From: Tamarix chinensis
Lineage: Eukaryota; Streptophyta; Magnoliopsida; Caryophyllales; Tamaricaceae
NCBI GenBank assembly: GCA_030549775.1
Contig: CM060176.1
Span: 98,757,815-98,821,814, forward strand
DNA length: 64,000 bases
Direction of reading: 5' to 3'
Shown: in pieces, positions 37,156-50,269 of the stretch
Numbering within the stretch: position 1 is the first letter of the stretch
Layout of the letters: each line of letters begins with the position of its first letter
The notes under the pieces: model-generated
What the model saw: only the letters and a program-made list of their open reading frames with translations
The model's database searches: none
Told to the model about the DNA's origin: nothing
Translations under genes and position numbers: made by a program

Positions 37156-39302
37156 TTTTCTCACTTTTGACATACTAAAACCATAAATGTACAAAAGATA
37201 TTGATGAGGACAACAAATAATGAGATACAAGATGAACGAAGCATCTGATATGAGACTTAAGGTTTATCTTGAAAGAGAAAATTCATATGTGATGATGGAG
37301 TCTAATTATGCTAACTAATATAAATATTTTGCCAGAGTTGTGAATACATTGCATGTGAGCTCTTCATAGACATAAACGATAACACCTCTAGTCTTGAAGA
37401 GTATAACCCTGATTCTAATAAAGATAGCAACTTTTTAACACTATAATTTACATTCCTAAAAGAATAAAAATAAGGAATCAAGGATGCTAGGGAGGACTGC
37501 ACTAATCATTAAACTATTGGACAAAATTATTGGCCTTAACTTTTTGATTGATGGCTTGGCAAGATATGGATCCTTAAGCACTTTGTTAATCTTAATGATA
37601 TGATCATGGGTTAGTATGTTGTGATATTTAGTGTTTGCATGATCCAAAGTAGCTTATAAGATAGATTTTAGCTTATTAAAACTATTTTTTTTTATAAATA
37701 AGAAATTCTATTTGATAAGTAGCATTTCACTAGCTTTTTTTTGTTTAAAAGATACTTCAAGTATTTTATAACTTATAAGCTTGTAGTTAACTTTTCAATT
37801 AATTTTATGATTAAGGATTTATGTTTATGGAAGATCCTATATAATTGTGAATCATCATTAACTTAATAAATTGTCCACAGATGGGATCTAAAATCCCAAC
37901 TAGCTTTGGTAAACATTAGTATGGTTGTCATACGGATAAGATTCCTAAAACCGACAATTGAGATTTTTCTAGAAGATATGCTATATAAAGGCTTATTGAG
38001 GCCCCTTTTTAGGTTGATTTAACTATTTTCAAAGTGAAATAGGGCTGTAAGGTAAGTGTTAAAGGGAGGAGATCTTGCTAAAAATAAAAGAAGAACTAGC
38101 ACCTAATATTTTTTATTATTATAATTATACATTTCAGCATATAATCCTTAGGATTTTTCCATTTGATTAACGAAGTTTACCATTAATGGACAATTCTTTA
38201 ATTAGCTAATACAACCATGTGTAGATATTATGTGTGTGTGTGTGTGTGTGTGTAACTTTGACAAATATATATAAAATTAATTCCTTGATTCCTTGTCCCC
38301 TCTAAATATTATTATGGTATTAGAGCCGCTAGATGTTCACCCATGTAATGCACATATGAGCTATTGATAATGCAGTTATATGTAAATTTAGGAATTTTTC
38401 TTATAAAGACTAATATTACACAATCATAATTATGTACATCAAGATTTATTATTTACAAAAAAAAAATACGTTTATTCTTTCTTATTTGTGAGGAAAATTA
38501 TCACATCTATTCCCTGCTTACACATTGTAGTTGAATTAATAAAAGTATTCATTGAAAAAACTAAATTTCTTATACATAATCCATTTTTCTTAAAAATGGA
38601 TTAAAATATATGTTTATATTTATAATGCATTAATAATCTAAAAAAATAATTTTTAGTATAAATGAATAAAAATTAAATAATTTAAAAAAATTAATTAATT
38701 ACACAATCACTTTATCGGGAACATACCTTTCTACTCAAAACCTATATCATTTTAGTTAAATTAAAAAATAATCAATTGGAAAAAAACGTTAGAAGCAACT
38801 CAATTTTGTATAAGATTGAAACAAGGTTGATATTTTATTTCAAAGTGCATTTTTTCTAAAAGTTCGTATTGTTCAAAATATTAACTTAATTGCGGGGGAA
38901 AAAAAATCTTTTAGTTATTCTAAAATGAAATATTTTTAAAAAAATTATGCATTTTAGATGCAAAAATTCAAAATTCTTGAACTCAAGTTGATGAAAAAAA
39001 AAATCCCATCTGAATGGACTTTAATGGAAATGAATATTTCCAAAAACTAGTTTCCAAACATATTTTAATCCTTTATATTTTAAATATACATTTTTTTTTC
39101 AAAAATGGATTTTGAAAAAATTGAGGTTAAAAAATATATATATTCAAAATAGGAAAAAAGATTAAAGAGATGGCCTCGGACACAAAGTATTTAATATTAT
39201 CTTATTTCAATTGCATATTAATTAAATGAAAATAATAAGTATGATAGAGATCCAATGCCACTGAACGCTGCATTTAAAACTATATCACGTTTTGACCTTA
39301 GA
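37156..39302. other. AT-rich spacer with a possible orphan copia LTR edge
   Basis: No reading frame of note. At 38315-38327 TGGTATTAGAGCC matches the copia initiator-Met primer-binding site on the plus strand and directly follows an LTR-end-like AAATATTATTA; but no gag follows. A (TG)n tract lies at 38231-38253. Confidence 0.4.
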
Positions 39303-40189
39303 TGTAACACCCCAAAATTCACTACTTTTTTTTTAAAGCGGAAGCAATTAAAATAGAAATACTTAAAGCCCGTGAATTCTGGAAATGTTACCGCCACACT
39401 TAATACTAGACCGGTTCTCCGACCGTTCCAGTACCAAGTGCTAAGGCTAAAGAAGAGATTAACAATCAATTACAAAATTAATACAAACTAAACTCCAAAT
39501 AATCATTAAACGGTTGTAAAACAAAATCAAAGTACGCATCAAGAAATGTAATTCATTTCCAAAAGAGAATTAAACTTACAACCGATAAAAGATTCATTAA
39601 AATACTCAATCAAGTAATGAATCAGAAAATAGTAAATACTATACCAAAGAAATAACAAAAGAAATGAAATCGCGTAAGAAATCATAGTGCGAACTCAAAA
39701 TTCCTCGAAGGGAATAATCTTACAATCAATAAAAGATTTATTGGAAACACTTAATACAAGTAATGAATCACAAGAGAGTAAATTTAATACACCAGAAATA
39801 ACATAATGATATAAAATCACATGAAGAGGAAATACGGCCACGACACTTTTGAACTTCGAGCCAAACACGCTCAACACGTAGCCCCAACTGATATCTCGCC
39901 CACCTGCACAAATTCAGAAGGGCATACTACTCGTGGGAATGAGCAGCACCCATGAAAAGGGTGATCGGTACGCTACGTACTGAGTAAGGTAACCGAGCAC
40001 TAAGGCCAACACGTAAGCTCATAAACCATGCATAAGAATAAAAGATCATAATCATGATAACATAATTCATGTGATCATCCAAGTAAAAGTATAAAGGCCC
40101 ATATATATAATCCGATTCAATTACTTAGTTTATCTCTTATCAGGAATCATTTCACACCATACTTTTATTCAAGTCCATACGATTATGGG

Positions 40190-40520
40190 AACCCCACTAT
40201 TTTTGCCGGTGGATCAGTCGCGAGGGTACATGCCCTGCCACTATTTTAGCCGGTGGATCGGTCGCGAGGGTAACATACCCTGCCACTATTATATGCCGGT
40301 GGATCGGTCTGGCCCCTTCTCGTACGGTGTTCCACTATAAGTGATTAGTGTCTTCCCATATCTTTCAACATATAACATTTTGTTTTGTTGAGCTCGGGAT
40401 CCCCCACTATTATAGCCGGTGGATCGGTCGTGATGGTACATGCCCTGCCACTATTTTAGCCGGTGGATCGGTCGCGAGGGAAAACATTCCCTGCCACTAT
40501 TATGCCGGTGGATCGGTCTG
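40190..40520 (-). repeat. Grouped tandem units of VL copy C
   Basis: Six units with GCCGGTGGATCGGTC in two groups of three (about 40194, 40238, 40283 and 40405, 40447, 40494). The unit length is 42-47 bp, shorter than in D. Confidence 0.92.
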
Positions 40521-41832
40521 GGCCCGTCTCAACATCTTCCACTTTACGTGATTAATATATTAAGTATCTTATTCAAAGGCTTCCACCCCTAGACATGCAT
40601 GAATCACTCCCTTACACTTCACACATCACAAATCATAAATTCCACTCTCATAATTACACTTTAATCACCAATTACCCATGATACCGCAGAAACCCTAAGC
40701 AGTCACACCAAACCCTAATTATCCACACAAACCCTAGCTTGGTTTCCTACGTACCCATATAATCCTCCACGTACTATTTTTCATCCCAAGTGCTCAAACA
40801 CCCAAACAACACTTACATTAGCTTCCTTACATCCCAAATTAACTTCCCACACGTAAATTTCATACCCATGCAGACATTAATCTCCCCATGCAAACCTTCA
40901 AACCATTTTCATGTAAACCCTAAAATTCCATGTGAAACCCTAATTTCAACCATGCAAACCCTAATACCGTCATCCAACCATCAATGCCAACATGTAAACC
41001 CTGACACCACCAAACAACTATAATTACCACCATACAAACCTTAGTAACATCATACAAACCCTAATACCACCATATAACCATTAGTACCACCATTCAACCC
41101 ACGATTCTGCCATATAAAACCCTAAATTCAATCCATAGCAAAACCCAAAGATTCACCTATGCCAAACCTAGATTCAAACCATATAAAACCCAAAGATTTG
41201 TCCATACCAATTCCTAAATTCAATCCATACCAAGCCAAATATCCATCCTTACCAAACCCTAGATTCAAATCACATAAAACCGAAGATTCATCCTTACCTT
41301 ACAATTTATTAGATTCTCCCACATAAAATCATAACTTAGGATCTCCCAAGCCAAACCATAAATTGGATTCCCCCAAACAAATCATAAATTAGATTCCCCC
41401 AATCAAGTCATAAATTAGATTTTCCCATATAATATCATAAATTACATTCTCCCAAATAATATCATAAATTAGATTCTCCCAAACAAACCATAAATTATAT
41501 TCTTCCACAAAAAAACCATACATTAGACTATTCCTTATAAAACCACAAAATTAGGTCAACTTACCTCCCTTAGTCAACTTCTTTCCCCATCCTCATTTTT
41601 CATCCTTTCCCCCGTACAAACCATACCAACATCCTCACATGCATGTCTTTTAGGGTCACATGCAGACACATATTATTCCATACACATAGTACACATGCCA
41701 TATAGCAACACAAAAGCATGCTTGGACCCCATGCCATACCAAATATGCAATAATTACAATAATAACATAGGATGCATAACATATAAGGAACACAATGCAC
41801 ATTAGCACACAAAAGGCCTTAACACCCCTTAC

Positions 41833-41885
41833 CTAAAATGTCACCGGTCTTGGAGCACGCTCCTACGCCTCCTTAGGGCTTTCAC
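41833..41885 (-). other. Splice-flanked block of copy C, acceptor lost
   Basis: The minus-strand donor AG/GTAAGG is kept, but the block is 53 nt rather than 62 and the upstream edge reads ATTTG in place of TATAG, so the acceptor AG is gone. The block core GGAGC..GCTCC is conserved. Confidence 0.55.
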
Positions 41886-42059
41886 CAAATAATAACATAC
41901 TAATAAAATAACCTTAACAAAATTCTAACTTTGCTAAATAAAAATAAGAGAGATATTATAAACCTTGGTAATATAGGGTTAAAGACTTTACCCTAATAAT
42001 AATAATGATACTAATATAATAATATCAAGGATAATAAAACTAATATCAATGAGAATATA

Positions 42060-42092
42060 AATAATAATAACAATAACAATAACAACAACAAC

Positions 42093-42133
<41 letters not shown>

Positions 42134-42145
42134 CAATAATATATA
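42060..42145. repeat. (AAT)n/(AAC)n microsatellite in copy C
   Basis: Mixed AAC and AAT trinucleotide tract with a pure AAT run at about 42090-42130, at the position of candidate intron 1. Confidence 0.9.
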
Positions 42146-42609
42146 AGCTTTAAAATTTAAAGTGGGGTTTCGACCCTACTTATAACTAATGACTTACCAT
42201 TTATTTAATATTAATAATAAAATTAATAACATATATAATAATATTGAAATAATAAAGATAATGATAATATTATTATTACTGGTTATAAGAACAGTAGAAA
42301 TAATAATACTAAAATAAATAAGTGCGAATGTTAATACAAAATTAGGGCCTAAGATTTTCCAGAATAAATAATAAAATGTTAATAATAAGTATTCTAATAA
42401 TAAAATAGAATTAAAATACAATAAGGCTTCAGCCTTCAACATAAATAATAATAAAACAATAATACTACTAATAATAATCATAAAACATATTAAGAATATA
42501 AATATTAAGAATAATAATAATGGTATTTATATACAAATAATTGAAATAAATTAAATCAAGGCTTATAATAATAATATGGAAAATGGTTGAGAGGGTCTAG
42601 GGTTCAACC

Positions 42610-43100
42610 TTAGGCTGGTGGGGATAGGCGGCACCGGCGGTGGTGCACGGCGGCGGCGGCGGCGGCCGGAAAAATAGAAGAAAAGAGGGAAAGATGGATG
42701 TTGGGAAAAAGATAGGGAGAATTGAGGTGAGATAAGAGGTGTTTATTGTTGCCCAGGAGGAGGGGGACAAAATCATGGTGGTGGTGCAGCCAAAGGTGGC
42801 GGTGCACAGCGGCGGACGGTGGTTTAAGGTTTCGGGGTAAAAATTCTGGCGAAACGAGAAGCCAACTTTGCACGTTTATGGAGGCTCGTGAAAGAAGAGT
42901 CGAGAGGTAAAAATGGTTTGGTTAACTAGAGGGCGTTGCAGGGAAGAATTTGGCATGCGGTGGTGGCGTTGAAGTTGGCTAACGGAGGCAGAAGAGGCGT
43001 CTAAAGTCTCGATGATGGCAGCCCTCGTCGAGGGTTTCGGGGAAGAAAAATCTTCCACAACTCCTACAATCAGGCTTTTTATAGATGGTAAATGGGATAA
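42610..43100 (-). promoter_or_regulatory. LTR promoter and candidate exon 1 of copy C
   Basis: TATA-like TATAAAAA on the minus strand at 43076-43083. The GC-rich segment downstream ends at CCTAAG/GTTGAA (exon end 42610), the position of the exon 1 donor in B and D, here with a weaker donor. Confidence 0.5.
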
Positions 43101-44131
43101 TAAGGTTTTGGGGGTCGGCAGGAAGTTATGGGGTGCAAGAATTTGGGCAGCCGGCGGCGGAAAACGGTCGGGTATCGTTTGGGTTGGTTCGAAGATTCGC
43201 GACGTTGGGGAGAGGAAACGGGCGAGATTTAACGTCTAATTATTATGAAAATTTATTCCTGGAGTTAAGAGGAAGACAAGGAGGCAAGAAACGGCCGGTA
43301 TTAATCACCGTAGCCGGAGATGCCATTGACGATGCCGGGACTGCACCATCGTCGACGGAGGAGAAGGGAGGAAGAAGGAAGAAGGAAGGGAGGCGGCCGG
43401 TCGGCCGGGAAAGAAAAGAAAAGGGGAGAAGAACCGGGCGGTCGGGCGCGGTCGAGGGTGCGACTAAATTGAACGCGGAGTTTCAACGCTAAAGGAAACA
43501 AAACGCGGCGCAGAGACAGCAGAAGAAAGACGCTGCACGGGCTGGGCCGAAGGAAAGGAAGGCGGGAGAAAACTGGGCCGCTGCGCCAGGCCTAGTCGGC
43601 GAGGAAAAGAAAAAGAAAAAGAAAAGGAGAAGAAAAGGAGAAGAAAGAAAAAGAAAGAAAAAGGAAAAAGGGAAAAAGGAAAAGAGAAAATAGGGGGTTG
43701 GCATAATTAAATTAATTAGGATATTTAGGTTATTTTTAAATAATAATATTTAAATAAAATAATAATTAAAAATCCCTTTTTAGGCTAAATTAGGATTTTT
43801 AAAAGGTTTTCCATAAATTACATTTTAATTAGGAAAGCACCCTAATTTTTCCAATTAAATTATTTATAAAATTAATATTAATTTGGAACTATTTCCTCCT
43901 TCTTATTTTAAATAAAATAATTAATTTAAATAAATTTCCAAAATAAGATCCTTAATTAGTTAAAATACCCAAATTCTCTCCTAATAAAAATACTTATAAA
44001 TTTATTCTTGATTTATCCTTATTAATTCCCTTTTATTTTAATTAAAATAATTTACTTAATTAAATTTTATAATCAAACCTCATTTAAATATACTATTTAA
44101 AATTAGAAAATTTTCAGGGCATTTCATTAGA

Positions 44132-45351
44132 AATGCAGACGTTGTTATGAATGTTCTCCCCATGCATCCATAATCATAACCATAAGTGAAAGAAAACGAC
44201 CCTTAATCAAATTGACTTTGTGTATAATGGTTTCATTAATATGAAGTTGTTTGTGTGTCATCATCAATAAATTTTTGGCATGTTCGTCAACAAAGGCATC
44301 TCTGCCATATTATAATTCTTCATTAATTAATTTATTGTAATATGTGTGAAAGTATTGATGATCAAGTCTTCATGAATTGATTTATTGTAAGATATGTCAA
44401 ATAACTGATGATCATGTATTGTCATTGAACCAAACTCGAGAAAAATTATATTATATCTAGTAACAACTTTTCATTCTCAATGGTAACACATATTTTTATT
44501 CAATCACTAGCTAACTCCAAAAATAATAATATGTTATCAAATGATTAGATAGAACAACATCAAACTTGTTATCCCAGCATGTTATCTTGTCATTTACATA
44601 AAGTTATAGGAAACAAGTAGTAAAAACTACTCTCAAACTCATGCTAGACAATCTAAGTGAAGTTCAACAAATTATTTATTATGTGCCTTCAAAAGTCTCT
44701 TTGGTCGCAACTTCATTGCTGAAATAACACTCCATTCTTGAAGATTATACCTTATTTGATAATCTAAAATAGGGAATATGAAAAGTAAGTGTTGATTAAC
44801 CTTAAAAGAATAAACAGAAACTAAACCAAGCAAAGTGTATGAGTGTGAAGTTCCCATAAATCATTAAGTGTTGATTATTGAAGACTTGGTCAAATAAGAG
44901 AAATGTAATATGATTATAAAATGCAATATTCATTTCAAAATATGAGCTTTACTACTATTTCTGCAAGTCCAATTCAAAGCTCAATTGAAAATGAATGTTT
45001 ACTTCATCTCACAACTTACCAATCATTACAATAAGCATGCCATAATTCTTTCAATTCATATATTAGAATATTCTCCTTAAGTAGATGAATTTTTTTTTAT
45101 TTGCCAAAGGTGTGTTAATGATTAAATTAAAGGCACCAACATTTACAGGTCAATAACAACTAAAACATATCACAGGCTAAATCATAACATGCAATTTTGA
45201 ATTAGGTGTAATAGATATCAAGCACATGTAAAATATTTTGACCCCAAATTTCTTTTCAAACCTCAAATTCAACTCCATAATTATCATTTAATTTTTTGGC
45301 AAGTAAAGTAAATTTTATACAAACTTGCCAAAAAGTGAATTATGTACAACC
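44132..45351. other. AT-rich stretch between copy C and LINE2, no gene seen
   Basis: About 1.2 kb of AT-rich DNA with no element termini or coding motifs that I recognise. Confidence 0.5.
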
Positions 45352-45390
45352 AATTTAATTCATCAGAGCTCTCTCCTCTATCCTCCTCTC

Positions 45391-46547
45391 ATGGCCAAGA
45401 AAAGGCGATCAACGTACTCAGCCAAGTTGAGATAATCACTAGGGAAAGGAACTGCAACATCGAAGGATAATCATCCTCTGACCGAATCAAGTAAAACTTC
45501 ATCAGTGGGATTGACCATAGATTCCTATTCGTCTTCTTCGTCTAGTGCTAAGGAGATTTTGCTAGATTCGAATACTCATAATAAAGCACCAATTAAATGC
45601 GAATTTGGGCCAAACGAGAATGTGAAGCATCAATTGGGGAAAAAATTTGACTGAATACCCCCTGATTTGAATCAAGCAAGCATAAATCTAGTATATGTTA
45701 ATAACCTTTTCCCTTTGATCGTCGATCAAGAGCCCACACCTACTGCTAATGAAATTTCAAAGCAAACTACTCAGGATATTCCAGGACAGAAATCATGGAA
45801 GGATATGGTTATTGGTAATTGATCTCCCAAGGCTTCTACCACCCTTTCTTATATTCCCCATACTCTTACTAGTGATCGATGGAAGGTTTCCATCCTCAAG
45901 GATAAGGTGTTGGAGAATTGTAAGATTTGGCAAGGTTCAATTGTTGGATATGTCATTGGTATCCATCCTAGCATGGGACAGATTATGTCCTTCATTCATT
46001 CCAACTGGCCTTCGATTCAAACTCCCCAAGTGTGGTTGCATGATGAAGGTTTTGTTGTCTTTAAATTCAAATCTGAACAGGATAAGGACTGGGTACTTCA
46101 ATTCCCTATTGGACTTTCCTGAATTGACCTTTAATCCTCAAACAATGGCATCGACAATTTTAATTTGTCAAAGAACGCTTCCAATTTATGCCTTTATGGA
46201 TCAAACTACCAAACCTCCCACTTGACTACTGGGATGTGGATTATATCAGTCGGATCACTAGTGTTGTAGGCCGACCCCTTATTTTGGATGGGATAACAAC
46301 ATCATGGGAGAGGCTATCTTATTCCTGTGCATTGGTGGAGGTTGATGTAACCAAAAAATATGTGGAATATGTTAACATAGAAGATCCTGATGGAGGTGTT
46401 ATTACACAAGCAGTAATTTATGAATGGAGACCATCCTTTTGTAGTTTGTGTAACACTTTTGGACATAACCAGTGGTCTTACCCTAAGAGGAACCATCTAG
46501 CTCAAGACCAAGTGATTGTAGACCAACAAGTTGATATACATAAATAA
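45391..46547 (+). pseudogene. LINE2 ORF1: DUF4283 and zinc-knuckle protein (broken)
   Basis: Starts MAKKRRSTYSAKLR and reaches a first stop early. The recoverable frames give KSWKDMVIG, DRWKVSILKDKVLENCKIW, a DUF4283 stretch ending in FKFKSEQDKDWVLQ, then at 46188-46547 LPNLPLDYWDVDYISRI and the knuckle FCSLCNTFGHNQWSYPK. In the CX2CX4HX4C knuckle the last Cys is Tyr. Such proteins bind LINE RNA. At least three in-frame stops and two frameshifts are present, so no product is expected. Confidence 0.88.
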
Positions 46548-46822
46548 TCCAAGGAACCTCAACCGAAGAACCAAACCAATCAGGTTTCTAACAGGCCTCC
46601 TCCTAAGTTATACCAAAAGTAGTCTATGTGGAGACCCTGGCAACTTCAACAGGAACCTAGACAAACTTCACAAAAACATGCAGTGAAAGACCATTTACAA
46701 GAATTTATATCTTCAAGAGTTCCAATTAACAATAGATTTGTTCCCTTGGATGTTGATCTAGGCTAGGTGAAAGAAAAGGGTAAGCAAGGTGTTGAGGACA
46801 CATTACCTACCTTATTGTTATT

Positions 46823-49800
46823 ATGATAAGTGCCTGGAATGTCTGAGGCCTTAATAAACCTTTCAAGCAGAGGGAATTAAGGCATTGGATCAAAGTAAAT
46901 AATGTCTCCTTAATTGGTTTATTAGAAACTAGAATAAAATCCTCTAATGTTAACCCAATTTGGAGGAAGTTAGGATCTCATTTTGCTGCTTTTAATAATT
47001 ATACCCACTATTATAATGGCCAAGTCTGGTGCTTATAGGAAAAAAAATGGCAAGTAAAACTACTATGTGCTCATGCTCAAGGTATCCAAGTCAAGGCTAC
47101 CTGCATTTCCATTGGTAGCATCATATGTATTTCCTTCATTTGTGCACACAACTTGGGAAGTGATAGAAGAGACCTATGGCAATGGCTAGAATCCACGGTT
47201 ATCACAGATATGCCCTAGCTTGTATTATGGGATTTCAATGTGGTTTTGCATAACAATGAGAAGCTTCAAGGGGCATGTATTGATGTAGGGGATGTGGAGG
47301 AGTTTAAACACTGTCTGTAGAATATCATGGTTGAAGATCTTCATTATACTGGCCATACCTTCACTTGGAATAATAGGCAACTTGGTGATCTTAGAATAAT
47401 GTGCAAACTTGACAGGTTATTGGGAAACCTTAAATGGTTTGGCACCTATACAAATTCAATTGTGGATTTCCAATCCCTATATTTCTCAGACCATTTCCCT
47501 ACTTTAGTGAGCCTAAATCACACCAGGCCTCAACCTAAGGGGAGATTTAAATTCTTTGATATGTGGACCTATGATGAGGTTTTTCTTAAAATTGTGACTG
47601 AGGTTTGGCACAGTCAACAACACTGCTCGGTGTTTACTAAGATAAAAAAAATCCCTATACTAGCTTAAATATCACTTCAAAGGGTTAAAAAAAGCTAAAT
47701 ATGGTAGCATCATGTAGAGAGTATCTTACCAAAGAAAGAATCTTGAAGTAATTCAAGAGAGAGTAAAGGCTCATCCCACCTGCAGCACCTTACAACTTGA
47801 GGGAAAGGATTATCTTAAAAAATATGAGCATTATGCAAAATGTGAGGAGAGTTTCTTCAAACAAAAATTTGGCATCAAGTGGCTTCAGCTAGGGGATTCA
47901 AAAAAACAATTCTTTTGTGCTATTATGAAGGCAAGACAAAACAAAAGGGTGATCTCAAAGGTTCAGAAGGTGAATGGAGATTGGGCCAATGACTCCGAGG
48001 CAGTCAAAGAAGCCTTTGTAGAATTTTATAAAGATCTTCTTAGATCTGATTTCCCTAATGCTAATGCAAAACCAGTGGATAAATCTCTCCTTTAAAAGAG
48101 AGCTACTCTCAAACCTGAACAACAGCATGAACTTCTCAAGCCAATTTCACTTTTTGAAGTAAAAGACACCTTATTTTCCATTGGCAATATAAAGGCCCTA
48201 GGTCTAAATGGATTCACTATTGGTTTCTTTTAATTCTCTAGGGATATTATAGGTGAAGATATTTGGTCTTTTGTGAAAGAAATTTTTTTCTCAGGAGCTA
48301 TCCCTTCTTTTATCACTCTTACTATTTTGGTTCTTATCCCTAAAAGTTATAACCCTAACAAAGTCACTGATTTTACACCGATTACATGTTGCTCAGTTCT
48401 TTATAAGATCCTATCCAAAATTTTAGTAGCAAGGCTTCAACCTATCTTGCCTGACATCATCAGCGTCTCGCAATCTACTTTTGTTAAGGGTAGGTTGATT
48501 GGTGACAATATCTTATTGGCACATGAGCTCATTAGGCTATATGGAACAAAAAATGCATCCTCAAGATGTATAATGAAGGTTGATGTGATGAAGGCTTATC
48601 ATTCCATCAATTGGAAATCCTTAGAGACTGTTCTTTTGGGTCTTATGTTCCCCCCTCATTTTGTTAAACTTCTTATATCTTGTGTGACCTAAGTCAAGTA
48701 TACTCTCTCTAAAAATGATTACCTCCTTCCCTCTTTCCAAGCACAAAGAGGTTTGAGGCAGGGAGATCTCCTCTCCCCATATCTCTTCGTCATTGCCACT
48801 GAGTACCTATCTAGGTTGCTATAATAGTTATGGACCATGGATGGGTTTCGAGGACACCCAAAATGCAAAATGCTACATATCATTAATCTATCTTTTGCTG
48901 ATGACCTATGGATATTTTTTAGGGGTGATTTACCCTCGGTTACTTTGCTTATGAATCAATTCTAATGCTTTAGTAATACATTAGGCCTTCATATAAGCTG
49001 ATGGAAAAGTTCTATCTATTTTGGAGGAGTCACAGAGATGGTGAAACAACAAATTACTAATTTCCTTTCCTTCTCTAAAGGCACTATACCATTTAAATAT
49101 CCTATAGTTCCTTTAACTTCTGCTAGACTTTGCTCTAATTAGATGATGGAACTAATTGGGAAAATCACAAAAAGCTCCAACACTGGTCTACAAAGTTATT
49201 ATCGTATGCTGAAAGACTGCAGCTCCTTAGATCAGTTATATATGGCATCTAGATGTATTGGAGTCAAATATTTATTCTTCCTAAAAAACCCCTACTCAAG
49301 ATCATTAGCTTATGCAGAAACTTCTTGTGGAATGGAAAAGCTGGCCCAAGCAAATGAGCCTTGATTTCCTGGTCAATTGTTTGTATATAAAAATAAGAGG
49401 GAGGTCTTGGGTTGTTGGCTCTTTAAGTTTGGAACATAGCAGTTGTGGGTAAAATGGATACATAGTTACTATATAAAGGATGATTCTCTTTGGCATGCTA
49501 AATTACCTAGCACTGCCTCATAGATAGTAAATAAGATCTTCAAGATTCGAGAAGCCCTTGATCCTGTGTTTCCTTCCCTCAATCCTGCTTTGTCCTATAA
49601 TATTATTTTTGTTTATGAACAACTACAACATAGAGGTTACCAAGTGTCATGGTGGAGATTAGTCTGGCTGAATAATGCTAGTCCTAAACATAAGCTAATA
49701 TTATGGATCGCTGCTCACTGTAGAATTCCCACTAAAGATGCTATCAATTGGTATACTAATGTGGAGGATCTATCTTGCTAATTTTGTGATGCCAATGAAT

Positions 49801-50171
49801 CTCTTCCCCATCTCCTCTTCTCATGTCCAGTTATGAAGTATCTTTTAAAGAACGCTTACACTTGTGTTGCTTGAGAGGACCTACCCAGAGGTAGCCTAAA
49901 ATGATAGTTACTCTAGCTCAAAGAACAAGGGTATCTAAAAGGAAGCTTCAAATGGTCTGCACCTTATATGTTGTATGCATCTATAAATGTTGGTATGCTA
50001 GAAACTAAAAAAAAAATACAAGTCAATTGTAAATGGAGGGATCTCATTAAAAGAATTATTTATATTGTCTCAGCTAGGTACTTGACTCCTCATGTGAGGA
50101 TAAGTAGGTTTTATGTCAAGAGTTATTTAGATAAGTTTTGGGAACTTAGTTGTAATGCTTCCATTGATTAA
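46823..50171 (+). pseudogene. LINE2 ORF2: endonuclease, RT and zinc finger (broken)
   Basis: ATG at 46823 starts MISAWNV, the usual L1 endonuclease opening. Further motifs in order: SLIGLLETRI, VLWDFNVVLHN (GDFN), HTFTWNN, CKLDRLLGN and SDHFPTLVSL for the endonuclease (to about 47530). RT then follows: ILVLIPKSYNPNKVTDFTPI, STFVKGRLIGDNILLAHEL, KVDVMKAYHSINW, RGLRQGDLLSPYLF and the FADD catalytic box near 48893-48904. A WWRLVWLNNASPKHKLILW-like RVT zinc-finger region lies at 49620-49830. The protein would have nicked target DNA and copied LINE RNA onto it. At least ten stops are visible. Confidence 0.9.
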
Positions 50172-50269
50172 TAAAGTTTTGATCTTTTTAAAAAAATTCA
50201 ATTCATCACCAAACTATGGATCCCCTCCATTGAATATACTTTGTGCTACCATTCAAATTAGAGCATCTA

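Larger units (their letters stand above)
39303..44126 (-). mobile_element. Very-long-LTR family VL, copy C (4,824 bp solo LTR)
   Basis: The plus strand runs from TGTAACACCCCAAAATTC to GGGCATTTCA, with the perfect 5-bp target duplication TTAGA at 39298-39302 and 44127-44131. All family landmarks are present. It differs from B mainly by shorter trinucleotide DNA (candidate intron 1 of about 0.7 kb) and a longer 3' part before the GAGTAAGG block. No gag or pol. A short CGG-repeat lies at about 42645-42667 within the GC-rich segment. Confidence 0.9.
45352..50208 (+). mobile_element. L1-type LINE (LINE2) with 14-bp target duplication
   Basis: AATTTAATTCATCA (45352-45365) and AATTCAATTCATCA (50195-50208) differ at one of 14 positions and bound a 4,829-bp plus-strand LINE (45366-50194). 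It begins with a short CT-rich leader and an ATG at 45391, and ends with AATAAA at 50170 plus a short A-run. It is full-length but has many stops. Unlike LINE1, it has no RNase H domain. Confidence 0.9.

Noticed and set aside
37311..37647. Two 63-codon minus-strand frames
   Set aside because: Short, AT-rich, without recognisable motifs or splice context.
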